DNA of 37,746 bases from positions 73,043 to 110,788 of the forward strand of contig NZ_KE386837.1 of NCBI RefSeq assembly GCF_000429025.1, read 5' to 3'. The position numbers and the translations under genes were made by a program. The notes below the pieces were generated by a model. That model had not been told where the DNA came from and ran no database searches. It saw only the letters and a program-made list of their open reading frames with translations. Origin of the DNA: Actinospineispora spinosispora DSM 44797. GTDB lineage: Bacteria > Actinomycetota > Actinomycetes > Mycobacteriales > Pseudonocardiaceae. Positions 15,145-22,425 of this stretch are shown here, in pieces (the first letter of the stretch is position 1; each line of letters begins with the position of its first letter).

Positions 15145-15264
15145 TCACCCACAAGTGCCCCGTAAGTGTCATTTAGTCACCCGGTAAGCGGCGAACGTTA
15201 TATACGATCCCGAGATACCGTCAGTAGGTCCGACCGGGCGATCAGTCTACAGTCGGGGGTCGAG

Positions 15265-15423
15265 ATGAGCATTGCCGTAGTGGTTCTGACAGCACTAATC
15301 GTTGTACCCGCATTCACCGTGCTCGCGGTAGTGGTGGACCGGCGCATGCGGCGTCCGATACGTCAGTCGGTCGGTTGGTGGACACCACCGCCGCCGCGTC
15401 GGCACGCGGTGCGCCGGCGCTGA
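15265..15423 (+). CDS. Small single-pass membrane protein
   Basis: 52 aa. One strongly hydrophobic N-terminal segment (MSIAVVVLTALIVVPAFTVL region) is followed by a basic, Trp/Pro-rich tail (DRRMRRPIRQ; WWTPPPPRR). ATG 15265 has a G-rich ribosome-site candidate (GGGGG) 9 nt upstream. Longer in-frame starts would add a non-conserved-looking leader. The upstream 415-nt gap after sepH contains the DUF397 remnant and a TTATAT-type AT-rich patch at 15198-15204 that could be its -10. No family was recognised. Confidence 0.5.
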   Translation: MSIAVVVLTALIVVPAFTVLAVVVDRRMRRPIRQSVGWWTPPPPRRHAVRRR

Positions 15424-15520
15424 GAAGTCAGTATTGCGCACATGCGTTGCACGGGGTCGGTACCCCGGACCCGCGCTCCCGGCCAACTCTCGGGCCGGGC
15501 GCGCAGGCCCTCACATCCGC

Positions 15521-15526
15521 TAGCGT
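15521..15526 (+). promoter_or_regulatory. Candidate -10 box for leader peptide/PucR gene
   Basis: TAGCGT fits the actinobacterial TANNNT -10. It is 8 nt before the ATG at 15535, the spacing expected for a leaderless transcript. No clear -35. Confidence 0.35.
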
Positions 15527-15534
15527 CAGCCCGG

Positions 15535-15609
15535 ATGGACGTACTGATCGGCGACACGGAGCGGGCGGGTCGGGGCGACGACCCGCTGCGCGGTGACCTG
15601 CGCCGATGA
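15535..15609 (+). CDS. Possible 24-aa leader peptide (uORF) coupled to the PucR gene
   Basis: Reads MDVLIGDTERAGRGDDPLRG and ends LRR. Its TGA (15607-15609) overlaps the ATG of the PucR-type gene (ATGA). The PucR gene has no strong ribosome site of its own, so translation could depend on this uORF. Its own start has no ribosome site, but a -10-like TAGCGT 8 nt upstream suggests leaderless initiation. It may be a chance ORF. Confidence 0.35.
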   Translation: MDVLIGDTERAGRGDDPLRGDLRR

Positions 15610-16817
15610 ACGAGGACGAGCTCCAGCCGATCGTGGATGACCTGGCAAACCGGCTGCACCGTTCGGTGGCGATCGACGATCCGTCGATCCGGCTGCTCGC
15701 GGCCAGCAGACACTTCGGTGACGAGGACGTGATCCGGGTGCGCTCGGTGCTCGACCGGGCGGTGGACCCCGAGCTGACCGAGCGGGTCCTCGCTCAGGGC
15801 ATCACGCGCTGGGTGTCGCCGGGTCGGGTCGACGTCGGACCGGAGGCGGGGGTAAAGCCGAGGCTGTGTGTGCCGGTGCGGTGCAACGATCTGCTGCTCG
15901 GCTTCCTCTGGCTGATCGACACCGCTGGCAATCTGTCCGACGAGGACATCGCGGCCGCCGCCGAGGCCGCGACGCGGGCCGGTGTGGTGCTCTACCGGCG
16001 GCTGCTCGTGCGGGAACGGCTGCGCGGCAGGCAGGAAGCGATCCTGCGCGAGCTGGTCAGCTCGGACCAGACGTTGCGTGCGCAGGCGATCGAGGACCTG
16101 CGCGCCGAGCAGGTGATCGACGGCGCATCCCGGCTGCGGGTGCTCGCGGCGCAAGCGGTCGTCGCCGACGCGCCGTCCGAGCACGCCGTGGCGATCGAGG
16201 CGGCGCTGGAGGAGGGCATCCGCGCCGTGCCCGGAGAAGCGGCCATGATGGTGGTGCACCGGTCCAGGGGCTGGTTGCTGCTCAGCGGTGAGACCAGCGC
16301 GGATGCGGCGGTCGCGGATCGGATGCGCAAACGGTTCCGCGAGCTGGCCGGTACTGACCTCGCGGTGGGCGTCGGTACCGAGGTGGCGGCCTTGGACGGC
16401 GTCATCGACTCCTACCGCCAGGCACTGCTGGCGGTCAAGGCGGCGCGGCTGGTCCCGGGGTTCGACGGCGTCGCCAGATGGGGCGAGCTGGGTCCGTACG
16501 ACCTGCTGCTGCGCGTGCCTGCGGAGGACGTGCTCACCGGGAGCCATCTCCCGGAGATGCGCAGGCTGGCCGAGGCCGACCGGCACGGCGTCCTCGTCGA
16601 CACCTTGTCCGCCTACCTCGATCACGCGGGCGACGCACAGCGTGCCTCGGACCTGCTGTGCATCCACCGCGCGACCCTCTACCAGCGGTTGCGGCGGATC
16701 GAGCAGGTCACCGGATGCGATCTACGGGTGGGCGACGACCGCCTCACCCTGCACCTGGGCCTCAAGTTGCACACGCTCGCCATGGTGTACGAGACGCAGA
16801 GCGAGTCCGACCGATGA
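15606..16817 (+). CDS. PucR/CdaR-family transcriptional regulator
   Basis: 403 aa. The N-terminal sensory region of about 125 residues has a GAF-like pattern (PRLCVPVRCNDLLLGFLWLID). A middle region of GGDEF-derived character follows (LAVGVGTEVAALDGVIDSYR, about 256-275). The C-terminal PucR helix-turn-helix (about 335-385) has TLSAYLDHAGDAQRASDLLC then IHRATLYQRLRRIE, a diagnostic signature. Such proteins respond to small molecules and control purine, amino-acid or secondary metabolism genes, often nearby. Candidates here are the secreted mini-proteins downstream and the oxidase/MFS pair. Target genes are inference. Confidence 0.88.
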   Translation: MNEDELQPIVDDLANRLHRSVAIDDPSIRLLAASRHFGDEDVIRVRSVLDRAVDPELTERVLAQGITRWVSPGRVDVGPEAGVKPRLCVPVRCNDLLLGFLWLIDTAGNLSDEDIAAAAEAATRAGVVLYRRLLVRERLRGRQEAILRELVSSDQTLRAQAIEDLRAEQVIDGASRLRVLAAQAVVADAPSEHAVAIEAALEEGIRAVPGEAAMMVVHRSRGWLLLSGETSADAAVADRMRKRFRELAGTDLAVGVGTEVAALDGVIDSYRQALLAVKAARLVPGFDGVARWGELGPYDLLLRVPAEDVLTGSHLPEMRRLAEADRHGVLVDTLSAYLDHAGDAQRASDLLCIHRATLYQRLRRIEQVTGCDLRVGDDRLTLHLGLKLHTLAMVYETQSESDR

Positions 16818-16894
16818 GAGGCCGCCGATCACCCCTATGATCCGTGATAACAGGCCTCCCACCAGGGGCGGCGGTGTCGGCGAGGGGATGGTCG

Positions 16895-17152
16895 ATGAGG
16901 CGTTTCGGTAGGCGCACAGCGGTGGGGACGGTCTCGGTGATGGTGGCGGTCTCCGGGGCTCTGTTGCTGAGCGGCACCGCGTCGGCGGCCCCTGGCGACT
17001 ACACGTGTCCGGCGGGCTACTCGATCGACCCGATGAACGAACAGCAGTGCCTCCCCAACGGGCAGACCGGTGGTGCGGCGGACGTCCCCACGTGCCCGCC
17101 CGGCTACTCGCTGAACCCGAACAACCCGGAGATGTGCATCCCGACCAACTAG
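16895..17152 (+). CDS. Secreted Cys-motif mini-protein, two motifs
   Basis: 85 aa. A Sec signal peptide (RRFGRR n-region, hydrophobic core, cleavage after the TASA-A region near residue 32) is followed by a mature part of about 53 residues with four Cys. These form two copies of the pattern CPxGYx[IL][DN]PxNxxxC (Cys38-Cys52 and Cys67-Cys81, identical 13-residue spacing). Each probably closes one disulfide loop outside the cell. ATG 16895 is preceded by GAGGGG about 9 nt upstream. A -10-like TATGAT is at 16836-16841. No known family was recognised. Its paralogue follows 115 nt downstream. Confidence 0.75.
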   Translation: MRRFGRRTAVGTVSVMVAVSGALLLSGTASAAPGDYTCPAGYSIDPMNEQQCLPNGQTGGAADVPTCPPGYSLNPNNPEMCIPTN

Positions 17153-17189
17153 CGCCCGCGTTGTTCGCCGGACGTTCTCGGGCAAAATC

Positions 17190-17218
17190 CGGACAACCGA
17201 GGGTGATCGTTCTATGCT
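17190..17218 (+). promoter_or_regulatory. Candidate promoter of the second secreted mini-protein
   Basis: CGGACA (17190-17195) and TATGCT (17213-17218) with a 17-nt spacer, 49 nt upstream of the ATG. This resembles a housekeeping sigma promoter and suggests that the paralogue is transcribed separately. Confidence 0.45.
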
Positions 17219-17267
17219 CCACGACAGCGGTCACCGCCGTGAGGGGCCGGGGCGAAGGGGGACATTC

Positions 17268-17501
17268 ATGTCGACTGTCGGTAGGCGCACGGCGCTGGGG
17301 TTGGTCTCGCTGGTGGTCGCGGTGTCGGGAGCGGTGGCACTGGGCGGGACGGCGTCGGCGATCGGCGTGCACAAGTCCACGCAGTGCCCCTCGGGCTACC
17401 AGCTCAACCCGAACAACACCCAGGAGTGCACGCCGGTCGGTTCGCCGTCCGACAGCCAGAGCTCCGTCCCACCCGGCTCCCAGTCCACCGACCAGCCCTA
17501 G
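17268..17501 (+). CDS. Secreted Cys-motif mini-protein, one motif
   Basis: 77 aa paralogue of the preceding gene. The signal peptide is similar (VGRRTALGLVSLVVAVSGA; TASA near residue 31), and there is one copy of the motif, CPSGYQLNPNNTQEC (Cys40-Cys54), followed by a Ser/Pro/Gln-rich tail that looks disordered. ATG 17268 has AAGGGGG about 8 nt upstream, and a promoter lies at 17190-17218. The TAG stop (17499-17501) interlocks with the stop of the convergent oxidase gene on the palindrome CTAG. Function unknown. Secretion and one disulfide loop are predicted. Confidence 0.75.
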   Translation: MSTVGRRTALGLVSLVVAVSGAVALGGTASAIGVHKSTQCPSGYQLNPNNTQECTPVGSPSDSQSSVPPGSQSTDQP

Positions 17502-18793
17502 CCCATCACCGTCCCGGTGCTGCTGGTGTTGACCGGCCGCTTGCGGGAGAACGCGCCGAGGTCGATCGTGGCGCCGGTGTGCTCGGCGAGGAACTGGACG
17601 GGAGCGGCGTCGTGGTCGGCGCCGTCCTCCACCTCGTCGATCAGCGTCGTCATGAACCGGCCGATCACCGGTGCGTTCTTGAACTGGTTCCCGCTCGTGC
17701 CGATGGCCACGTAGAAGCCGGACAGCTCGGTGCGGTCGTAGATGGGTGTCCAGTCGTCGGCGACGTCGTAGACACCCACGACACCCCGAGGGCGATGCGG
17801 GACCTGCAGGTCGCTGAAGCGGCGAGCGGCCCTCGTGACCTGTGCCTCGAACACCGGGCCGGTCGGCTGGAGGTTCGCCTCGTCGGGGTCGTCGAGCCAG
17901 ACGAACGGGTCGCACTCCGGCTCGGTGCCACCCACCAGCAGCCCGTCGCCGACCTCGGGGCGCAGGTAGGTGCCCAGGTCGATGTCGGCGATGCACGGCC
18001 CACCCGAGCTCACGAACCCGGCGGGTGCCGTGACGTGGTGGACCTCCTGACGCAGCGGGCGGGTGCCGATCGTGAAGTCAGCGCCCACGTCGGCGAGTGC
18101 GTTGATCGCACCCGACCACGGACCGGCGGCGTTGACGACGATCGGCGCCTCAAGCACCGTGCCGTCGTCGAGCGTGACCCCGGTGACCCGCTCCTCGGTC
18201 CGCTGGATGCTGATGACAGTGCGGTTGAGCAGGAACTTCGTGCCGTGGTGCATCGCCGCCGTCGCCAGGTTGTGCGCGGCCAGCTGCGGGTCGCTGACGT
18301 ACCCGGCGTCCGGGGTGTACACCGCGCCGAGCGTCGTCGGGGCCTCGGCCCAGAACCCGTCGTCGGCGATCGGCTTCGGCGGCCAGTAGCGACCGGGGTC
18401 GATGCCGGCGATGCGCGCCCGCAGCGTCTCCGCGTCCCATTCCTCGTACGGGATGCCGATCCGGTCGAACAGCGCCAGCGCCGGTCCGCGTGGCGCGATG
18501 TCCACGTCGAGCAGGGCCATACCGCGGCGTTCGTAGCGGGCCAGGCCGTGCGGGTCCTCGACGCCGAGGTGGTCGCGCCAGGACTCCCAGCAGAACTTCG
18601 ACTCCCATGCGGCGGCCACTCCGGCCCAGGTGGAGAAGTTGAACCGGACGACCGCGCTGGACGCGCTGGTCGAGCCGTGCCCGATACCGCCGGCCTTGTC
18701 GACCACGGTGACGTTGCGTCCGCCGCGGGCGAGTTCGAGCGCGATCGACGAGCCCACCACGCCGGCTCCGATCACCACTGCATCCGGGGACAT
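17498..18793 (-). CDS. FAD-dependent amine/amino-acid oxidase-like enzyme (DAO family)
   Basis: 431 aa. The N-terminal dinucleotide-binding motif VVIGAGVVGSSIALELARGG ends with the ribose-binding acid in VTVVDK. Middle strands include IVVNAAGPWSGAIN and RQEVHHVTAP. The C-terminal FAD-binding segment is GVYDVADDWTPIYDRT plus YVAIGTSGNQFKNAPVIG, typical of the DadA/SoxA/glycine-oxidase class. It probably oxidises an amine or N-methyl amino acid. ATG 18793 is preferred because GAAGGAAAGG lies just upstream. ATG 18817 would give an ATGA overlap with the MFS stop and is the alternative. Co-transcribed with the MFS gene, which may import the substrate. Confidence 0.85.
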   Translation of the reverse strand: MSPDAVVIGAGVVGSSIALELARGGRNVTVVDKAGGIGHGSTSASSAVVRFNFSTWAGVAAAWESKFCWESWRDHLGVEDPHGLARYERRGMALLDVDIAPRGPALALFDRIGIPYEEWDAETLRARIAGIDPGRYWPPKPIADDGFWAEAPTTLGAVYTPDAGYVSDPQLAAHNLATAAMHHGTKFLLNRTVISIQRTEERVTGVTLDDGTVLEAPIVVNAAGPWSGAINALADVGADFTIGTRPLRQEVHHVTAPAGFVSSGGPCIADIDLGTYLRPEVGDGLLVGGTEPECDPFVWLDDPDEANLQPTGPVFEAQVTRAARRFSDLQVPHRPRGVVGVYDVADDWTPIYDRTELSGFYVAIGTSGNQFKNAPVIGRFMTTLIDEVEDGADHDAAPVQFLAEHTGATIDLGAFSRKRPVNTSSTGTVMG

Positions 18794-18813
18794 GTCCGCC
18801 TTTCCTTCGATGG

Positions 18814-20160
18814 TCATGACTGTGCGTGCTGCCCGAGCGCGACCGCGCGGGTCTCGGGTGCCCAGAACGCGGAGACCAGGAGCCCCAGCACGAGGGTTCC
18901 CGCCGCGATCAGGGTGGTGGCGTGGATGCCGAGCGCCGCGACGCCGACCGGCAACAGGAACGTGCCGATCGCGGCACCGATCCGGCTGAACGCGGTCACC
19001 ACACCGACCCCCGATGCGCGGACAGCGGTGGGGAACATCTCGCTCGGATAGACGAGCGCGAGCGACTGCGCCCCGGATGCGACGAACGCGAAGACGCCGA
19101 ACAGCCCGACCACGACGAACGCCGAGGCGCCGGTCCACAGGCCGAGCACGGTGGTCACGACGGCGAGCAGCAGGAACGAGCCGAGAACGAACGGGCGTCG
19201 GTTCATCCGGTCGACCAGCAGCATGCCCGCGACGGCGCCCAGCAGCAGGAACACGTTCACCAGCACCGACTGCGCGAGGTCGCCCTCGATCTTCAGCGCG
19301 GCGAGAACGGTGGGCAGGAACGTGAACAGCGCGAAGTACGGCACGACCTGGCAGCACCAGAAGACTCCGCCGAACAGGACCCGGCCCAGATGTCCGCGCT
19401 GGAACAGGTCGCGGTAGGTGGATCTGTCGCCCTCGTCGTGGGCGAGGTCGGCGATCGTCGCGTTCGGGTCGATGTACCCGCGGACGATCTCCAGCGCCTC
19501 GTCGCTCCGCCCGTTGCGGACCAGCCAGCGTGGCGACTCCGGGGTGCCCAGCCGCAGCAGCGTGACGATCAGCGCGGGGATCGCGCTGCTGGCCAGCATC
19601 CAGCGCCAGGAGTCCGGGCCGAGGTCGCTGAGCAGGTAACCGACCCCGAACGAGACGACGTAACCGGCGGTCCAGACGACGTTGAGGCTGGACAGCATCC
19701 ACCCTCGGTGTCTGCGTGGCGCGAACTCGGCGAGCAGCGTCGGGGAGATCGCGTAGTCGGCGCCGACCGCGATCCCGAGCAACAGTCGTACCGCGAACAG
19801 CCAGGCCACATCGGTGACGAAGGCCTGCACGATCGAGCCGCCGACGAAGAGCAGCAGATCGGCGAGGTACATCGTCTGTCGACCGACCTTGTCGGTGAGC
19901 CAGCCGAAGGTGATGCTGCCGAGGAACAGCCCGATCAGCGCGGACGCCCCGATCAGGCCGGTCCACAAGGCGCTGACCTGGTGTTGCGTGCTGTAGACGG
20001 CCAGCGCCGGCGCGATGATGCCGAGCATGTAGCCGTCGCAGAACATGCCGCCACCGCTGTACGCGGTGACCTTGAGATGGAACCGGGAGAACGTGGCGTC
20101 GTCGATCGCCAGGTGCTGGGCCTCGGCAGCGGGTGGTCGGACCTCGGGCTGATGTGTCAT
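18814..20160 (-). CDS. MFS transporter, sugar-porter/aromatic-acid type
   Basis: 448 aa with 12 predicted membrane segments. Family signatures are GWLTDKVGRQTMYL (loop 2-3), TPESPRWLV before the central loop, and the repeated VDRMNRRP in the second half. This fits the metabolite:H+ symporters that carry sugars, aromatic acids or organic acids. ATG 20160 has AGGAG 5 nt upstream. The oxidase gene follows within 20 nt, or overlapping if its earlier start is used, so the pair probably forms an uptake-plus-oxidation operon. A GTCTCG-G-CGAGAC inverted repeat lies upstream. Confidence 0.87.
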   Translation of the reverse strand: MTHQPEVRPPAAEAQHLAIDDATFSRFHLKVTAYSGGGMFCDGYMLGIIAPALAVYSTQHQVSALWTGLIGASALIGLFLGSITFGWLTDKVGRQTMYLADLLLFVGGSIVQAFVTDVAWLFAVRLLLGIAVGADYAISPTLLAEFAPRRHRGWMLSSLNVVWTAGYVVSFGVGYLLSDLGPDSWRWMLASSAIPALIVTLLRLGTPESPRWLVRNGRSDEALEIVRGYIDPNATIADLAHDEGDRSTYRDLFQRGHLGRVLFGGVFWCCQVVPYFALFTFLPTVLAALKIEGDLAQSVLVNVFLLLGAVAGMLLVDRMNRRPFVLGSFLLLAVVTTVLGLWTGASAFVVVGLFGVFAFVASGAQSLALVYPSEMFPTAVRASGVGVVTAFSRIGAAIGTFLLPVGVAALGIHATTLIAAGTLVLGLLVSAFWAPETRAVALGQHAQS

Positions 20161-20253
20161 GGGGGCTCCTCGCCGCGACGGCCTCGGTGACATCGGGGAC
20201 GCCGTCAATGGTGAGTCGAGGCACGGCCTCATCGATAGAGACAGATGACGACC

Positions 20254-20266
20254 GTCTCGGCGAGAC
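20254..20266. promoter_or_regulatory. Short inverted repeat upstream of the MFS-oxidase operon
   Basis: GTCTCG-G-CGAGAC, about 95 nt upstream of the MFS start codon. It may be an operator for a dimeric regulator, but it is short enough to occur by chance. Confidence 0.25.
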
Positions 20267-20284
20267 TGCGCGACAGACGTTGTG

Positions 20285-21127
20285 TCAGCTCAGTGCGTTT
20301 AGGAGGCGAGCGTCGAGTGCGATGCAGTAATCGCGTCCGAAACGGCCGTTCTCCAGCCCGTCGTGGAGGCTTCGCGGGATGTCCTGGGCGAGATCGGCCG
20401 CGCGGGATCCCGCGGCCAGTGCAATCGCGGCGACGGTGTCGACGTCGCCGGTGTAGGCGACGCAGGTGCGCAGCAGCGCGCTCAGCCGGGTCGCGCCGGC
20501 GAGTGCGGTGACCGCGGCGTGCACGCTCATCAGGCCCTGCGCTCCGACCGGCCCCTGCCATGGCGATGCCCAGTCGCCGGGCAGCCGGTCGTCGAGCCAG
20601 CGGGGGAGGTCGGACGTCGGGCCCAGCCGGTGGTGGCAGTAATGCACGGCCAACGCCGCGGCCTGGGCCGCGACGACCGCGTCCTCGGTGTCGTGCGTGA
20701 CCCGGGCCTGGACGTCGGCATAGCGCAGGGTGTCGGCGACCTCGGCGAGCAGCCCGATCGGCGCGACCCGCATCGCGGCGCCGCTGCGGTCGCTGTTGTC
20801 GTCGACCGTGGCGAGGAGCTCGGCGCCGTCGCGGACGGTGCGCAGCAGCGTGTGAATCCGGGTCGAGTAGCCGTACCGCTCATCCCTGCGGTACACCTCG
20901 ACGAACCGGTCGGCCAGGTTCTCCCTGGTCCAGGCGTCGCCGTCGACCAGGAGCTCGGCGATCGCCAGCGTCATCTGGGTGTCGTCGGTGTAGTCGCCCG
21001 GGGAGATGTCGTGGTGCTTGCGGTGCTGCACGTAGTGGTCGCCGGTGTTGAACTCCGCGACGAACGCGGGTTCGGCGTACTCGAACCCCGCGCCGTAGGC
21101 ATCCCCGACGGCCAGCTCTAGCAGCAT
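20285..21127 (-). CDS. ADP-ribosylglycohydrolase family protein 1
   Basis: 280 aa. The two metal-binding signatures are present: YTDDTQMTLAIAELL (DDTQM at 48-52) and YTGDVDTVAAIALA near the C-terminus. The enzyme would remove ADP-ribose from proteins or related substrates, using two Mg ions. The first residues are MLLELAVGDAYGAG. Relatives usually have 5-15 extra residues (R-G-x-L-L-G-L-A-x-G-D-A), and no ribosome site precedes ATG 21127. The N-terminus may therefore be slightly eroded or start at a non-standard codon. It lies downstream of a second family member on the same strand. Confidence 0.83.
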   Translation of the reverse strand: MLLELAVGDAYGAGFEYAEPAFVAEFNTGDHYVQHRKHHDISPGDYTDDTQMTLAIAELLVDGDAWTRENLADRFVEVYRRDERYGYSTRIHTLLRTVRDGAELLATVDDNSDRSGAAMRVAPIGLLAEVADTLRYADVQARVTHDTEDAVVAAQAAALAVHYCHHRLGPTSDLPRWLDDRLPGDWASPWQGPVGAQGLMSVHAAVTALAGATRLSALLRTCVAYTGDVDTVAAIALAAGSRAADLAQDIPRSLHDGLENGRFGRDYCIALDARLLNALS

Positions 21128-21223
21128 GCATACCCACAGGAGGTCGCTGGTGGATTGGTGGGCCGCGCCCGAGGTGGTGCCGGCGTGATCATTGGGGCTG
21201 GGGTGTGTCTCCAGGCAACTGGG

Positions 21224-22318
21224 TTAGGAGGCATGGCCGCTGGCTCCGGGGTGGATCTCGGCGGCGAAGTCGTCGGCGACCGTGGCGATGACCGCGCGGC
21301 CCTCGACCTGGGCCAGCCAGTGGTGCGGCAGGTCGGCGTCGCCGTGCAGTGCGCCGAGGATGTTCCCGCAGATCGAACCGGTGGAGTCGCTGTCGCCGGA
21401 GTGGTTCACCGATGCCAGCAACGCCGCGCTGATCGTGGTGCCGGCGAGGGCGGCGTAGACAGCGATGGCGAGTGCTTCCTCCGCGACCCAGCCGCCGCCC
21501 AGCGTCTCGACCTTCTCCGGCGAGGCCGGGCCGTCGGCGGCCAGATCGGCGGCCGACCGCAGCGCCGAGGTGGTCTCCTCGTGGCCGGCGTGGCGGGCCA
21601 GCAGCTCCAGCGTCCGGGTCAGTGCGGCCGGCAACGGCTCGCCCCTGACCAGGAAGTAGGTCATCGCGGCGAGCGCCCCGGCGGCGTAGTAGCCGGTGGG
21701 GTGGCCATGGGTGATCTGCGCGCAGTGCGCCGCCGTCACGAACGCCCGCTCGGGCCCCTGGTCGGGGAAGCCGAACGGTGCCGAGCGCATGACCGTGCCG
21801 CACCCCTTGGACTCCGGGTTGACCGGGCCGGGCGAGCCGTCGATCGCGTGCTGGGGGTTGGGCACGTGCACCACCCGTAGCCCGGACAGACACGCGTTGC
21901 CCGGTGCGCGCTGGGCGTACAGCCAGTCCTCGTCGCGCAGCCACCCGGTCCGGTGGCCCACTCCGGCCGCCGGCCGCGGACCGGGCTGCTGCTGGGTCTC
22001 CAGCCAGCGCAGATAGGCCTCGCGGACCAGCTGCGTCTCGGCGCCCCAGATGCCCTCGGTCCTTGCCCGCACGTGTGCGTTGCGGTAGCCCTCCGCGGTG
22101 AACAGGGGCATCTGGGTGTCGTCGGTGACCCGGCCGATCACACCGTCGCCGTCCGGGACCAGTCCGGTGATGCCGGTCGGACCGTACGAGGCGCGGATGC
22201 GTTCCAGCGAGAGGAACTCGACCGGGTTGCCCAGCGCATCGCCGATCGCGCCGCCCAGCAGACAACCTCGGATCCGGGAACGGAAGAGCGCGAGCTCGGG
22301 GGGAGACAACTGATCCAC
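21224..22318 (-). CDS. ADP-ribosylglycohydrolase family protein 2
   Basis: 364 aa. IRGCLLGGAIGDALGNPVEF (about 16-35), TDDTQM (65-70) and NHSGDSDSTGSICGNILGAL near the C-terminus are complete family signatures, so the two-metal site should be functional. A central insertion relative to protein 1 contains CGTVMRSAPFG. Start GTG 22318 is inferred from the family N-terminus, with no strong ribosome site. The stop (21224) is 96 nt before the start of protein 1 and in the same reading frame. Together they may reverse ADP-ribosylation. No partner transferase is in the window. Confidence 0.86.
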   Translation of the reverse strand: MDQLSPPELALFRSRIRGCLLGGAIGDALGNPVEFLSLERIRASYGPTGITGLVPDGDGVIGRVTDDTQMPLFTAEGYRNAHVRARTEGIWGAETQLVREAYLRWLETQQQPGPRPAAGVGHRTGWLRDEDWLYAQRAPGNACLSGLRVVHVPNPQHAIDGSPGPVNPESKGCGTVMRSAPFGFPDQGPERAFVTAAHCAQITHGHPTGYYAAGALAAMTYFLVRGEPLPAALTRTLELLARHAGHEETTSALRSAADLAADGPASPEKVETLGGGWVAEEALAIAVYAALAGTTISAALLASVNHSGDSDSTGSICGNILGALHGDADLPHHWLAQVEGRAVIATVADDFAAEIHPGASGHAS

Positions 22319-22375
22319 CCGTCGGAGGCTACGCACCGGACGGGATGGCCGCGCCCGGATTCCCCGATCATGACA

Positions 22376-22407
22376 GTGGCCTGGCACCCCTCGAGGAGCC
22401 AGGCCAC
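22376..22407 (-). terminator. Terminator hairpin of serC
   Basis: GTGGCCTGGC (22376-22385) pairs perfectly with GCCAGGCCAC (22398-22407) around a 12-nt loop. It lies 19 nt beyond the serC stop on the minus strand. No U-tract, which is usual in high-GC actinomycetes. Confidence 0.7.
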
Positions 22408-22425
22408 CGTGTCGTGTGCCGTGGA

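Noticed and set aside
17384..19051. Long plus-strand open frame of 555 codons
   Set aside because: Antisense shadow of the FAD oxidase, rich in Arg/Gly/Ala/Pro with no domain. The opposite frame has clear family motifs.
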